From Proteobacteria bacterium UBA4656 (GTDB lineage Bacteria > Pseudomonadota > Gammaproteobacteria > Xanthomonadales > Ahniellaceae), in the NCBI GenBank assembly GCA_002405525.1, contig DHLY01000020.1, forward strand, positions 1-27,815: a stretch of 27,815 nucleotides of DNA, written 5' to 3'. This document shows, in pieces, positions 16,078-25,186 of this stretch. Below the pieces are notes generated by a model. It made no database searches. It was not told the origin of the DNA and saw nothing but the letters and a program-made list of their open reading frames with translations. Each line of letters opens with the position of its first letter. Position 1 is the stretch's first letter. The translations under genes were made by a program, and so were the position numbers.

Positions 16078-17373
16078 TCAGCGCTCGAAAAGCGCGACCG
16101 ACTCCACGTGCGCGGTATGCGGGAACATGTCCATCACGCCGGCCGCGGCAAGCCGGAAGCCGTGGTCGCGCGCCAGCACGCCGGCGTCGCGCGCCAGGCT
16201 CGCCGGGTGACAGGACACATAGACCACGCGTCGCACGTCTTTTCCCGGCAGGTACGCCAGCACCTCGATCGCGCCGGCGCGCGGCGGGTCGAGCAGCAGC
16301 AGGTCGTGGCGCGCACGCGCCCACGGTGCGTCGCGCTGGTCCGCGGCGAGGTTGGCAACGTGGAAGGCCGCGTTGCCGACGCCGTTGCGCCGCGCGTTGT
16401 CCCGCGCGCGCTGCACGAGGCCGGCTTCGCCCTCCACGCCGTCGACCTGCGCGCAGCGCCGCGCCAGCGGCAGGGTGAAGTTGCCGAGCCCGCAGAACAG
16501 GTCGAGCACGCGGTCTCCGGGCCCGGGATCGAGCAACGCCAGCGCGTGGTCGACCATCCGCGCGTTGATCTCGCCGTTGACCTGGATGAAGTCCAACGGC
16601 CGAAAGGCCAGCGTCACGTCGTAGGCCGGCAGTGCAAACGACAGCGCGGCATCGGCGGGCTCCAGCGCGACCACGCTGTCGATGCCGCCGGACTGCAGAT
16701 AGATGTGGAGCCCGAACGCGCGACCGAAGGTGGCCAGCCGCGCGCGGTCCGCGGCGCCGAGTTCCACCAGGTGACGGAACACCAGCGCGCCCTGCGCGTC
16801 GCCGACCGCGAACTCGATCTGCGGCACCTCGCGGCGCGCATCCAGCGACTCGACCATGCGCGCCAGCGGCTCGATCCGTTCACCGATCGCCGGGTGCAGC
16901 ACCGGGCAGCGCGAGAGTTCGGCCACGTAGCGTCCGTTGGTCTCGCGGAAGCCGACCAGAACGCGGCCCTTCTTCTCGACCCACTTCGCCGACAGGCGCC
17001 CCCGGCGGCGGTAGCCCCAGGCCGAACCCTGCAACGGCTCCAGCAACCGCGCCGGTACCACATTCCCGATGCGATCGAGGTTCTCGAGCAGGCTGCGCTG
17101 CTTGGCCTCGATCTGCGCGCCCGGCGCAAGGTGCTGCAACGTGCAGCCGCCGCACACGCCGAAGTGGGGGCAGGCGGGTTCGACCCTCGCCGGCGAGGGC
17201 TCGATCACCTCGATGGCCTGGGCCTCGTCGAACTGGCGGTGCCCGGCGGTGCGGCGCGCGCGGACCCGCTCACCCGGCAGGCCACCGGCGACGAACCAGG
17301 CCTTGCCGTCGAGCCGGCCCACGCCGCGCCCGTCGTGGGCGAGGTCGTCGATGCGCAGTTCGATCTCGCTCAA
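16078..17373 (-). CDS. rlmD: 23S rRNA (uracil-1939-C5)-methyltransferase RlmD
   Basis: An S-adenosylmethionine-dependent enzyme that methylates U1939 of 23S rRNA. From the TTG at 17373 it is 431 aa, very close to E. coli RlmD (433). I choose TTG because AAAGGAG lies 6 nt upstream; an in-frame ATG at 17406 would add 11 residues that have no place in the family. A TRAM domain (about 1-58) comes first. Cys68, Cys74 and Cys77 in C-P-H-F-G-V-C-G-G-C, with the later Cys in S-R-C-P-V-L-H, form the 4Fe-4S site. The methyltransferase domain has D-L-F-C-G-L-G-N-F (SAM motif), L-L-D-P-P-R and the catalytic Cys in Y-V-S-C-H-P. The gene is convergent with ivd. Confidence 0.94.
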   Translation of the reverse strand: MSEIELRIDDLAHDGRGVGRLDGKAWFVAGGLPGERVRARRTAGHRQFDEAQAIEVIEPSPARVEPACPHFGVCGGCTLQHLAPGAQIEAKQRSLLENLDRIGNVVPARLLEPLQGSAWGYRRRGRLSAKWVEKKGRVLVGFRETNGRYVAELSRCPVLHPAIGERIEPLARMVESLDARREVPQIEFAVGDAQGALVFRHLVELGAADRARLATFGRAFGLHIYLQSGGIDSVVALEPADAALSFALPAYDVTLAFRPLDFIQVNGEINARMVDHALALLDPGPGDRVLDLFCGLGNFTLPLARRCAQVDGVEGEAGLVQRARDNARRNGVGNAAFHVANLAADQRDAPWARARHDLLLLDPPRAGAIEVLAYLPGKDVRRVVYVSCHPASLARDAGVLARDHGFRLAAAGVMDMFPHTAHVESVALFER

Positions 17374-17502
17374 TGAAGGCTCCTTTGTTGCGGGCGGGCC
17401 GGGCATGATCGCCACCGGATGCCGCAAAATCAAACCGCGCGCAAACGCGGCGCAGCGCTCCGGGGCTTCGCGTAGCTGCGGCCAGGCCATTAAGATGCCG
17501 GG

Positions 17503-18228
17503 GTGGACGACCGCGATGACGCCGTGCGGGTGCTGCTGGCCGAGGACGACGCGGTCAGCGCACGCTTCCTCCGCGAAGCGCTGATGCTGCTGGGCGCGCA
17601 CGTCGAGACGGTCGCCGACGGGCCGGCGGCGCTGGCTGCCGCGAGCGCGCGCCGCTTCGACCTGCTGCTGCTCGACCTCGGCCTGCCCGGGCTCGACGGC
17701 GCTGGCGTGCTGCGGGCGCTGCGGACGCGCGAGGGCGCAGCCTCGCGCGCGGCGCGCGCCCTCGCCACAACCGCCGGCCGTCCCGACGCCGCCCGGCTCG
17801 CGGCGGCAGGATTCACCGGCCTGCTGCGCAAACCGGCGCGGGTGGACGATCTGGCGGCGGTGCTGGGTGGCCATGTGGCCGTGGCCGACGATCCGAAACC
17901 ACGGCCGGTACTCGATGATGCAGCGGCGCTGGCCGCGCTGGGGGATCCGGAGGCGGTCACGGACCTGCGGCGGCTGCTGGCCGCCGAACTGCCGGCTCAG
18001 GTCTCGGCCCTGCACGCGGCGCTGCGCGCCACCGATTCCCGGGCCGCGCGCGCGATCCTCCACCGTCTCCATGCGTCCACGCGCTTCTGCGGCGCCGCCG
18101 CGCTGGCGGCGGCCGGCAACCGCCTGGGTCAGGCGCTGGACGATGCGGCCCCCGACCCGCTGCGCCGGCAGGCCCTCGATGTGCTGGCCGCGGCAGCCGC
18201 GGCCTACATCGCCGAAGTCAGTCGCTGA
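17503..18228 (+). CDS. Orphan REC-HPt response regulator/phosphotransfer protein
   Basis: A 241-residue two-domain protein starting at GTG 17503. Residues 8-125 form a receiver domain: acidic pocket A-E-D-D, phospho-acceptor Asp58 in L-L-L-L-D-L-G-L-P, Thr in L-A-T-T-A-G and Lys110 in L-L-R-K-P. Residues about 140-241 are helical with a histidine phosphotransfer motif I-L-H-R-L-H-A-S-T-R-F (His187 as candidate acceptor). There is no DNA-binding output domain, so it likely passes phosphate between a hybrid histidine kinase and another regulator. No kinase gene is in the window. The gene diverges from rlmD, with a 129-nt gap, and its last 11 bases overlap the 3' end of recO on the other strand. 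Confidence 0.8.
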   Translation: MDDRDDAVRVLLAEDDAVSARFLREALMLLGAHVETVADGPAALAAASARRFDLLLLDLGLPGLDGAGVLRALRTREGAASRAARALATTAGRPDAARLAAAGFTGLLRKPARVDDLAAVLGGHVAVADDPKPRPVLDDAAALAALGDPEAVTDLRRLLAAELPAQVSALHAALRATDSRAARAILHRLHASTRFCGAAALAAAGNRLGQALDDAAPDPLRRQALDVLAAAAAAYIAEVSR

Positions 18229-18952
18229 GCGCCCCGGCCGGCGGCGGTTGCAGCGACCACGCCGCGAGTTCGCGTCCGCCGAGGTGGTGGCGAAGCGCTG
18301 CGCGCAACGCACGCTTGAGTTCGCGCAGCGCGTCGACCGGCGGCATCCGATCATCCGCCAGTGCACGCAGCGCCGCGCCGCTGACCAGCATCGACGCCGG
18401 CGGGCCGCTGCCCATCCAGCGCCGCGCGCCGCGCTCGGGATCGATGGCGTACCGGGCGGCGGCTTCCAGCACGCGCCCATCCTCGTCCGCATCCAGCGGC
18501 AGTGCATAACCGAGCGCAGCCAGCAGGTCGCGCTCGAACCGGCGCAACGCCCAGGCCTGCGCGGCCTGGTCGGCTGCACCCGCCAGTTCGAACAGCACCC
18601 CCGCGTAGCGGGCGAACACCTCCGGCTGCGGGTCGTTGCGCGCCAGCACGCGCGCCAGCAGTTCGTTGAGATACAGCGCGCACAGCAGGCCCTCGCCGAC
18701 CAGCGGGACGGGCACCCCGACCGGATCGGCGCCGGCGACGCTGCCCAGTTCGCCACGGCCGGCCCAGGACAGTTCCAGCGCCTGCAACGGCTTGAGCGTG
18801 CCGCGCGCGAAACGAGGCCGCGCGCTGCGTACGCCACGCGCGACCAGGCCGACCCGCCCGTGGTCGCGGGTCAGCACTTCGAGCAGCATGCTGGTTTCGC
18901 GGTACGGCCGCTCGTGGAGGACGTAGGCAGGCTGGCGATCGACGCGCTGCAC
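18218..18952 (-). CDS. recO: DNA repair protein RecO
   Basis: A 244-residue RecO, the recombination mediator that helps RecR and RecF load RecA on gapped DNA. The N-terminal OB fold is visible as A-Y-V-L-H-E-R-P-Y-R-E-T-S-M-L-L-E-V-L-T followed by G-R-V-G-L-V-A-R-G-V-R. The rest is the helical domain, with L-C-A-L-Y-L-N-E-L-L-A-R-V-L as the best-conserved block. The zinc-binding cysteines of some RecO proteins are not seen, as in many proteobacteria. It is last in the lepA-recO operon, 24 nt after era, and its tail overlaps the convergent regulator gene. Confidence 0.93.
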   Translation of the reverse strand: MQRVDRQPAYVLHERPYRETSMLLEVLTRDHGRVGLVARGVRSARPRFARGTLKPLQALELSWAGRGELGSVAGADPVGVPVPLVGEGLLCALYLNELLARVLARNDPQPEVFARYAGVLFELAGAADQAAQAWALRRFERDLLAALGYALPLDADEDGRVLEAAARYAIDPERGARRWMGSGPPASMLVSGAALRALADDRMPPVDALRELKRALRAALRHHLGGRELAAWSLQPPPAGALSD

Positions 18953-18976
18953 GGCGGGCGCTCCCCGTGCGTCGCT

Positions 18977-19870
18977 TCAGTCCGCGTAGCCGAACCGGCG
19001 CAGCGCGGCTTCGTCGTCCGACCAGCCTTCGCGCACCTTGACGTGCAGCGCGAGGTGGCAGCGCCCGCCCAGTAGACGCTCGATTTCCCGCCGCGCGGCA
19101 ATCCCGATGTGCTTGAGCTGCGCGCCGCCGGCGCCGAGCACGATGCCTTTCTGGCCTTCGCGCTCGACCCAGATGGTGGCCGCGACCTTGAGCACCTTTC
19201 TTTCCCGCTTGAACGCCTCGACCTCGACCGTAGTCGCATAGGGCAATTCCGCGTGCAGCCGGCGCACCAACTGCTCTCGCACCTGTTCGGCGACCACGAA
19301 GCGTTCGCTGCGGTCGGTGACCTGGTCGGGCCCGAACATCGGCGGGCCCTCCGGCAACAGGTCGAGGATGGCGCGCACCAGTGCCTCCAGATTGTCGCGC
19401 TTCGCGGCGCTTACGGGCACCACCGCGGCGAACGCGTGTCGCCGCGCGAGTTCGGCGATCGTCGGCAGCAGACTCGCCTTGTCGGCGATGCGATCGACCT
19501 GGTTGAGCACCAGCACCACCGGGCGCCCGCAGTCCACCGCAGCGGCAAGCGCCGCCTCGTCCTCTCCGGTCCAGCGTCTCGAATCCACCACCAGGGCCAC
19601 CACGTCGGCCTCCCCGAGCGCGCCGCGCGCAGTGCGGTTGAGACGCCGGTTGATCGCATTTCCCGCCGCATCATGCAGACCGGGCGTATCGACGAAGACA
19701 ATCTGGCCATCGCCGCGACTGAGAACGCCGGCAATTCGATGACGGGTGGTCTGCGGCTTCGGCGCGACGATGCTCACCTTGAAGCCGACGAGCGCATTGA
19801 CCAGCGTCGACTTGCCGACGTTGGGGCGCCCGACCACCGAAACCGTGCCGCAGCGGAACGGCGCGCTCAT
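18977..19870 (-). CDS. era: Ribosome-assembly GTPase Era
   Basis: A 297-residue Era, the GTPase that binds the 3' end of 16S rRNA during 30S maturation. The G1 loop G-R-P-N-V-G-K-S is at residues 14-21, the switch block P-K-P-Q-T-T-R-H-R-I follows, and G3 D-T-P-G-L-H, G4 N-Q-V-D and G5 S-A-A-K are present. The C-terminal KH domain has V-E-R-E-G-Q-K-G-I-V-L-G-A-G-G-A-Q-L-K-H-I; the second position of the G-x-x-G loop is Ala rather than the usual Lys. The start ATG overlaps the rnc stop in an ATGA. Confidence 0.97.
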   Translation of the reverse strand: MSAPFRCGTVSVVGRPNVGKSTLVNALVGFKVSIVAPKPQTTRHRIAGVLSRGDGQIVFVDTPGLHDAAGNAINRRLNRTARGALGEADVVALVVDSRRWTGEDEAALAAAVDCGRPVVLVLNQVDRIADKASLLPTIAELARRHAFAAVVPVSAAKRDNLEALVRAILDLLPEGPPMFGPDQVTDRSERFVVAEQVREQLVRRLHAELPYATTVEVEAFKRERKVLKVAATIWVEREGQKGIVLGAGGAQLKHIGIAARREIERLLGGRCHLALHVKVREGWSDDEAALRRFGYAD

Positions 19871-20559
19871 GGAGCCGACGCCGCTTCACCGGCGGCGATG
19901 CGATCGAGCATCTCCGAGGCGGCATGGACTTCCGCCGCGCGGCGGCTGCCGCCTTTGCCGACGCAGGCGATGCCGGCGGCGCTGCAACGCACGAAGAACG
20001 TCTTGCGGTGCTCATCGCCCACCGTCTCGACCAGTTCGTAGTCCGGCAGAGCGAACCCCCGACCCTGCAGCCATTCCTGCAGACGGGTCTTCGGGTCCTT
20101 CACCGTCGAGGCATCACCGAGCGCCACCAGGCGCGCCTCGATCAGCGGCATCACCGCCGCACGGCAGGCATCGAGGCCGGCATCGAGGTAGATCGCAGCC
20201 ACCACGGCCTCGAAGGCGTCGGCGAGAATCGACTCGCGGCGGTGGCCGCCGGAACGCAATTCGCCGGGCCCGAGGCGCAGTTGGTCGCCCAGGGCGAGCT
20301 CGCGGGCGATGGCGGCCAGGGTGGCCTCGCGGACCAGCGCGGCGCGCAGGCGGGTCAGTTCGCCTTCGCTGGCCTGCGGGTGCCGCGCGTGCAGCGCCTC
20401 GGCCACCAGCAGTCCCAGCACCGCGTCGCCCAGGAACTCCAGACGTTCGTTGTTGGCCCGGCCGACGCTGCGGTGGGTCAGCGCGATTTCCAGCAGTGCG
20501 GGGTCGGCGAAGCGGTACGCCAGGCCGCGCAGCGTGCGTGCCGGCTCCCGCGCGGGCAT
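19867..20559 (-). CDS. rnc: Ribonuclease III
   Basis: A 230-aa double-strand RNA endonuclease that processes rRNA precursors and structured mRNAs. The catalytic block N-N-E-R-L-E-F-L-G-D-A-V-L places Glu41 and Asp45; the second acidic pair is in A-D-A-F-E-A-V-V-A-A. A C-terminal dsRNA-binding domain begins at D-P-K-T-R-L-Q-E-W-L-Q and ends with K-G-G-S-R-R-A-A-E. I choose ATG 20559 because it gives the family length; an in-frame GTG at 20601 overlaps the DUF4845 stop and would suit coupled translation, adding 14 residues. The final TGA overlaps the era ATG. Confidence 0.95.
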   Translation of the reverse strand: MPAREPARTLRGLAYRFADPALLEIALTHRSVGRANNERLEFLGDAVLGLLVAEALHARHPQASEGELTRLRAALVREATLAAIARELALGDQLRLGPGELRSGGHRRESILADAFEAVVAAIYLDAGLDACRAAVMPLIEARLVALGDASTVKDPKTRLQEWLQGRGFALPDYELVETVGDEHRKTFFVRCSAAGIACVGKGGSRRAAEVHAASEMLDRIAAGEAASAP

Positions 20560-20587
20560 CACGGCGGCGCCCAAGCCTGTAACGCGG

Positions 20588-20974
20588 TCAAGGCGCTCCA
20601 CCCCCGCCGCCGAGGACTTCGGTATGGTCGAAGGTGGCAACGTACTCGAGGTTGTACATCAGCGGCCCGCGGCGCTCGTAGCGCACGTTCAGGACGTAGT
20701 TCATGCCCTGGCGCGTCACGCGCACGTTCTGGCCCTTCGGCGTGCTGACGTAGGAGATGTTGAAGCGGCGGTCGAGCGCCTCGCGGATTTCGACTGGCGT
20801 GCGACTCGCGATCCCCGGTTCGGCGGCCACTCCCTTCATCGCGCCGACCACGTTGTAGTACTCCGTGTAGACCGGGAACAGGCGCATGATCACAAAAGCG
20901 AAGAACCCGACCAGCACCAGCAGAATCAGGAAACCGAGCAGCGTGATCCCGGCTTGAGAATGGTGGCGGCGCAT
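20588..20974 (-). CDS. DUF4845 family small membrane protein
   Basis: A 128-aa protein from ATG 20974; a GTG at 21001 overlapping the lepB stop is an alternative. It has one N-terminal transmembrane segment, G-I-T-L-L-G-F-L-I-L-L-V-L-V-G-F-F-A, then a periplasmic domain with Y-T-E-Y-Y-N-V-V-G-A-M and D-R-R-F-N-I-S-Y-V. This is the DUF4845 pattern found between lepB and rnc in many gammaproteobacteria. The start A-G-I-T-L-L-G-F resembles a type IV pilin N-terminus but lacks the Glu at +5. Function unknown; its place next to signal peptidase suggests an envelope role. Confidence 0.85.
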   Translation of the reverse strand: MRRHHSQAGITLLGFLILLVLVGFFAFVIMRLFPVYTEYYNVVGAMKGVAAEPGIASRTPVEIREALDRRFNISYVSTPKGQNVRVTRQGMNYVLNVRYERRGPLMYNLEYVATFDHTEVLGGGGGAP

Positions 20975-20988
20975 GAGTTGGGGCCCCG

Positions 20989-21003
20989 TAAGGAGGTTCA
21001 CTT
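20989..21003 (+). other. Perfect Shine-Dalgarno sequence on the plus strand, anti-SD on the mRNA strand
   Basis: TAAGGAGGTT (20989-20998) is complementary to the 3' end of 16S rRNA. On the minus-strand mRNA this is AACCTCCTTA, a copy of the anti-SD itself, placed at the lepB-DUF4845 junction. On the plus strand a TTG follows 5 nt later and opens 52 codons antisense to lepB, which look non-coding. Probably chance, but unusually exact. Confidence 0.25.
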
Positions 21004-21798
21004 GATCACGGTGCCGATCCGTCCGAAGTCGACGCCGCCGTTTCGCCTGTCCCAGTTCATCCAGATCAGGAAGGCCTTTCCGACCAGGTTCTCCTCGGGC
21101 ACGAAACCCCAGAAGCGACTGTCTTGGCTGTTGTCGCGATTATCGCCCAAAACAAAATAGTGGCCAGCCGGCACGGTCCAGGGGCCCTCGTGCACAGGGT
21201 AGAAGCCGCTGCCGCTGCGACGCTGCAGGATCTGGTGCTCGATATCGAAGAGTCGCTCGATCTTCAGGACACTTCCGGTCATTTCGGCGCCCGCACCCTC
21301 GCCTCGATACGCGCCGATCTGCTCCTGCGCCACCGCCTGATCGTTGACGTAAACAATCTTGTCGCGGTAGGAGACGCGATCGCCAGGCAGCCCGACCACA
21401 CGCTTGATGTAGTCGATCCGCGGATCCTGCGGGAAGCGGAAAACCACCACGTCGCCGCGACGCGGCTCGCCGAGCGCGAGCAGCTTGTGGTGGCTCACCG
21501 GCAGACGGATTCCGTAGGCGAACTTGTTGACCAGGATGAAGTCGCCGATCAGCAGGGTCGGCATCATCGAGCTGGACGGGATCCGGAACGGCTCGGCGAG
21601 GAACGAGCGGATCACCAGCACGGCCAGGATCACCGGGAAGAAGGACCGGCAGTACTCGACGATCACCGGCTCGCGAGCGTCGGCGTTGCCCGCCAGACGC
21701 CTGCGCCGGAACAGCAAATGGTCGATCGCCCAGACCAGCCCGGTGAAAGCCGTCAGGCCGACCAGCAGAGCGGCGAAATCGAGGTCGAGATTTTCCAT
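20998..21798 (-). CDS. lepB: Signal peptidase I
   Basis: A 266-residue inner-membrane protease that removes Sec and Tat signal peptides. The start ATG 21798 (M-E-N-L-D-L-D-F) is followed by two membrane helices (residues 7-28 and 53-68). The catalytic Ser77 is in F-R-I-P-S-S-S-M (usually I-P-S-G-S-M) and Lys132 in Y-I-K-R-V-V-G-L-P-G-D; the box G-D-N-R-D-N-S-Q-D-S-R-F-W-G completes the family signature. It is downstream of lepA in the same operon, and its stop overlaps a possible start of DUF4845. Confidence 0.96.
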   Translation of the reverse strand: MENLDLDFAALLVGLTAFTGLVWAIDHLLFRRRRLAGNADAREPVIVEYCRSFFPVILAVLVIRSFLAEPFRIPSSSMMPTLLIGDFILVNKFAYGIRLPVSHHKLLALGEPRRGDVVVFRFPQDPRIDYIKRVVGLPGDRVSYRDKIVYVNDQAVAQEQIGAYRGEGAGAEMTGSVLKIERLFDIEHQILQRRSGSGFYPVHEGPWTVPAGHYFVLGDNRDNSQDSRFWGFVPEENLVGKAFLIWMNWDRRNGGVDFGRIGTVIK

Positions 21799-21826
21799 CT
21801 GTCCCTGCGCGGTGTGAGGGGGCCGT

Positions 21827-23623
21827 TCAGCCCTTGGAGTCGAGTTGCAGCACGGCGAGGAAAGCCTCCTGCGGGATCTCCACACGCCCGACCTGCTTCA
21901 TGCGCTTCTTGCCTTCCTTCTGCTTCTCCAGCAGCTTGCGCTTGCGGCTCACGTCGCCGCCGTAGCACTTGGCCAGCACGTTCTTGCGCAGCGCCTTGAC
22001 CGTGGAGCGCGCGATCACCTGCGCGCCGATCGCGGCCTGGATCGCGACGTCGAACATCTGCCGCGGGATCAGCTCGCGCATCTTCTCCACCAGGTCGCGG
22101 CCGCGGCGGTCGGCCGCCGAACGATGCACGATCAGCGACAGCGAATCGACCTTGTCGCCGTTGACCAGGATGTCGAGGCGAACGAAGGGACCGGGCTCGA
22201 AGCGGATGAAGTGGTAGTCCAGCGACGCGTAGCCCCGGCTGACCGACTTCAGCTTGTCGAAGAAATCGAGCACCACCTCGGCCAGCGGCAGCTCGTAGGA
22301 GATCTGGACCTGCGATCCCAGGTAGGTGATCGAGCGCTGCACGCCGCGCTTTTCCTCGCACAGCTTGATGACGCCGCCGATATAGTCCGGCGGGGTGAGG
22401 ATGTTGGCGAGGATGATCGGCTCGCGGATCTGCTCGACCTTGCTGACGTTGGGCAGCTTGGCCGGGTTGTCCAGCGAGACCACGTCGCCGTCGGTGGTCA
22501 GGATCTCGTAGACCACGGTCGGGGCGGTGGTGATCAGGTCGAGGTCGTACTCGCGCTCCAGGCGCTCCTGCACGATGTCCATGTGCAACAGGCCCAGGAA
22601 GCCGCAGCGGAAGCCGAAGCCCATCGCCTCGGAGTTCTCCGGCTCGAAGCGCAGCGCGGCGTCGTTGAGGCGCAGCTTCTCCAGCGCCTCGCGCAACTTC
22701 GGGTAGTCGTCGGCCTCGGTCGGGAACAGGCCCGCGAACACGCGCGGCTGCATCGCCTGGAAGCCAGGCAGCGCGGCGGCCGCCGGCGCGTTGGCCAGAG
22801 TGATGGTGTCGCCCACCGGGGCGCCGAACACGTCCTTGATCGAGGCGCAGATGAAGCCCACCTCGCCGGACCCGAGGCGAGCGGTGACCTTGCGCTTGGG
22901 CGTGAACACGCCGACCTGGTCCACCTCGTGGGTGCGGCCGGTGCTCATCACGACGATCTTGTCGCGCGGCTTGATCTCGCCCTGCATCACGCGCACCAGC
23001 GACACCACGCCGAGGTAGTTGTCGAACCAGGAGTCGATGATCAGCGCCTGCAGGCGGTCGGTGTCACGCGGCTTCGGCGGCGGGATGCGGGCGACGATCG
23101 CCTCCAGCACCTCGCGCACGTTGAGTCCGGTCTTGGCGCTGATCGACACCGCGTCCGAGGCGTCGATGCCGATCACGGCCTCGATCTCGCCCTTGACCTT
23201 CTCCGGATCGGCGGTCGGCAGGTCGATCTTGTTCAGGACCGGGATCACCTCCAGGCCCATCTCCACCGCGGTGTAGCAGTTGGCGACCGACTGCGCCTCC
23301 ACGCCTTGCGCGGCATCGACCACCAGCAGGGCGCCCTCGCAGGCGGCCAGCGAGCGGCTGACCTCATAGGAGAAGTCGACGTGTCCCGGCGTGTCGATGA
23401 AGTTCAGCTGGTAGACCTTGCCGTCCTTCGCGGTGTACGGCAGCGACACCGACTGCGCCTTGATGGTGATCCCGCGCTCGCGCTCGATCGGGTTCGAGTC
23501 GAGGACCTGGGCCTCCATCTCGCGCTCTTCCAGACCGCCGCAGATCTGGATGATGCGGTCGGCCAGGGTCGACTTTCCGTGGTCGACGTGGGCGATGATG
23601 GAGAAATTGCGGATATGGTCCAT
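21827..23623 (-). CDS. lepA: Elongation factor 4 (LepA)
   Basis: A 598-aa translational GTPase, full length for LepA, acting on the ribosome in back-translocation or 30S biogenesis. The G1 loop A-H-V-D-H-G-K-S is at residues 11-18; [16 protein letters not shown] and N-K-I-D follow. The LepA-specific C-terminal domain has [18 protein letters not shown] and ends as usual. It is first in the lepA-lepB-DUF4845-rnc-era-recO group; lepB starts just inside or after its end. Confidence 0.98.
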   Translation of the reverse strand: MDHIRNFSIIAHVDHGKSTLADRIIQICGGLEEREMEAQVLDSNPIERERGITIKAQSVSLPYTAKDGKVYQLNFIDTPGHVDFSYEVSRSLAACEGALLVVDAAQGVEAQSVANCYTAVEMGLEVIPVLNKIDLPTADPEKVKGEIEAVIGIDASDAVSISAKTGLNVREVLEAIVARIPPPKPRDTDRLQALIIDSWFDNYLGVVSLVRVMQGEIKPRDKIVVMSTGRTHEVDQVGVFTPKRKVTARLGSGEVGFICASIKDVFGAPVGDTITLANAPAAAALPGFQAMQPRVFAGLFPTEADDYPKLREALEKLRLNDAALRFEPENSEAMGFGFRCGFLGLLHMDIVQERLEREYDLDLITTAPTVVYEILTTDGDVVSLDNPAKLPNVSKVEQIREPIILANILTPPDYIGGVIKLCEEKRGVQRSITYLGSQVQISYELPLAEVVLDFFDKLKSVSRGYASLDYHFIRFEPGPFVRLDILVNGDKVDSLSLIVHRSAADRRGRDLVEKMRELIPRQMFDVAIQAAIGAQVIARSTVKALRKNVLAKCYGGDVSRKRKLLEKQKEGKKRMKQVGRVEIPQEAFLAVLQLDSKG

Positions 23624-23672
23624 TCAGGGGGGCCCGTGGCTCGCGCCCGTCGGGCTCAGGAGAAGGCGCGGG

Positions 23673-23681
23673 ATTATCGCA
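23673..23681 (-). promoter_or_regulatory. Putative extended -10 promoter of the lepA operon
   Basis: On the minus strand TGC-GATAAT lies about 50 nt before the lepA ATG, in the 132-nt gap after mucD. The TG motif one base before the hexamer fits an extended -10; a -35 at the right distance (GCGTTG) is poor. It would let the housekeeping genes be expressed independently of the sigma-E operon upstream. Confidence 0.4.
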
Positions 23682-23755
23682 GAAACGAAGGCGCGCAACG
23701 CGCGAAGGCCGCCCGGCGCGAACCGGACGGCTTTCGGCAGCCGCGGAGCGACGGC

Positions 23756-25186
23756 TCAGCGGGGCTTCGGGTCGGGGCGCACGGCGATGAAGGAGCTGTT
23801 GTCACCACGCCGGACCAGCAGCATCGCGGTCTGGTCCGGGCGCAGGGCCTCGACCGCCGCTTCGAACTCCGCTGCCGACCCGACCCGCGTGCGACCGACC
23901 ATCAGCACCACGTCGCCCGGCTGCAGTCCGGCTCGCTGCGCCGACGCGCCTTCGACGCGCTCGACCACCACCCCACCCTGCGCGCCCAGGGTCTCCCGCT
24001 CCTCGGCGGTTGCACCGCGCACCACCAGGCCCAGCGCGCTCCCGCCCGGCGGGACCTTGGCGGCTTCGGGAGCCGGCTCCGGTCGGTCTTCGTCGAGCTC
24101 ACCCACCACCACCGGCAGATCCAGGGTCTTGCCATCGCGGAACAGCGTCACGCGCGCCCGCGCGCCAGGCGCAGTGGCACCGACCAGCGGTGGCAGTTCG
24201 CTGGAATCGCCGATCTCTGTGCCGTTGAACGACAGGATCACGTCGCCGGTCTTCACCCCGGCCTTCTCGGCCGCCGACCCGGACTGCACCTGCCCGACGA
24301 GGGCGCCGCCGGTGCGTGGCAGCTTCCACTCCTCGGCCACCTCGCGCGTCACCCGCTGGATGTTCACCCCCAGCACACCGCGCGACACGCGGCCCTTGGT
24401 CCGCAACTGCTCGGTGACCGACTTCGCGAGATTGACCGGAATCGAGAACGACAGCCCGATGGAGCCGCCGCTGGTGGACAGGATCTGCGAGTTGATGCCG
24501 ACCACCTCACCGGCGAGATTGATCAGCGGACCACCCGAATTGCCGCGGTTGATCGCGACGTCGGTCTGGATGAACGGCACATAGCGCTGGGTGCTGTCGA
24601 ACTGGTTGCTGCGGCCGACCGCAGAAACGATGCCGGCGGCCACGCTGTACTCGAGCCCCAGTGGCGAGCCGATCGCCACCACCCACTGCCCCGGCTTCAG
24701 CGCGTCGGAATCGCCGAGCGTCACGGTCGGCAGATCCTTGGCCTCGATCTTGAGCAGTGCAACGTCGCTCTGCGGATCGGAGCCGACAACCCTGGCGGTG
24801 TACTCGCTGCGGTCCTTGAGCCGCACGGTAACCTCGTCGGCGCCATCGACCACATGGTGATTGGTGAGCAGGAAGCCGTCGGCCGAGATGATGAAGCCCG
24901 AGCCGCCGGAAATGCGCTCGGGCGTCAGGCCACGGTGCGGGTTCGGCATGCCGGGACCGAAGAAGCGGCGAAACAACTCCGGCATGTCCTCCGGGTCGAT
25001 CTGCGACGGGTCCTCCGCAGAGCCCGCACCGGTCTTGCGGGCCGTGATGTTGACCACGGCCGGCGCGTTCTTCTCCACCAGCGGCACGAAGTCGGGCAAC
25101 TGCGCCGCAGCGGGGGCCGAGAGCACCGCGGCGATCAGCAGCGCGGAGAGGGTCAGAAACCGGTTTGCGTGGCGCATGGCGTGCAT
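23756..25186 (-). CDS. mucD: Periplasmic serine protease MucD/DegP
   Basis: A 476-residue HtrA-family protease and chaperone that degrades misfolded envelope proteins and tempers the sigma-E response. The signal peptide (M-R-H-A-N-R-F-L-T-L-S-A-L-L-I-A-A-V-L) ends near A-A-A-Q. The catalytic triad is His111 (T-N-H-H-V-V), Asp141 (S-D-V-A-L-L) and Ser217 (G-N-S-G-G-P-L). Two PDZ domains follow, starting near G-V-L-G-V-N-I and L-G-L-V-V-R. ATG 25186 or 25177 can serve as start; the first overlaps the rseC end by 34 nt. The gene order matches the mucD of pseudomonads and xanthomonads. Confidence 0.96.
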   Translation of the reverse strand: MHAMRHANRFLTLSALLIAAVLSAPAAAQLPDFVPLVEKNAPAVVNITARKTGAGSAEDPSQIDPEDMPELFRRFFGPGMPNPHRGLTPERISGGSGFIISADGFLLTNHHVVDGADEVTVRLKDRSEYTARVVGSDPQSDVALLKIEAKDLPTVTLGDSDALKPGQWVVAIGSPLGLEYSVAAGIVSAVGRSNQFDSTQRYVPFIQTDVAINRGNSGGPLINLAGEVVGINSQILSTSGGSIGLSFSIPVNLAKSVTEQLRTKGRVSRGVLGVNIQRVTREVAEEWKLPRTGGALVGQVQSGSAAEKAGVKTGDVILSFNGTEIGDSSELPPLVGATAPGARARVTLFRDGKTLDLPVVVGELDEDRPEPAPEAAKVPPGGSALGLVVRGATAEERETLGAQGGVVVERVEGASAQRAGLQPGDVVLMVGRTRVGSAAEFEAAVEALRPDQTAMLLVRRGDNSSFIAVRPDPKPR

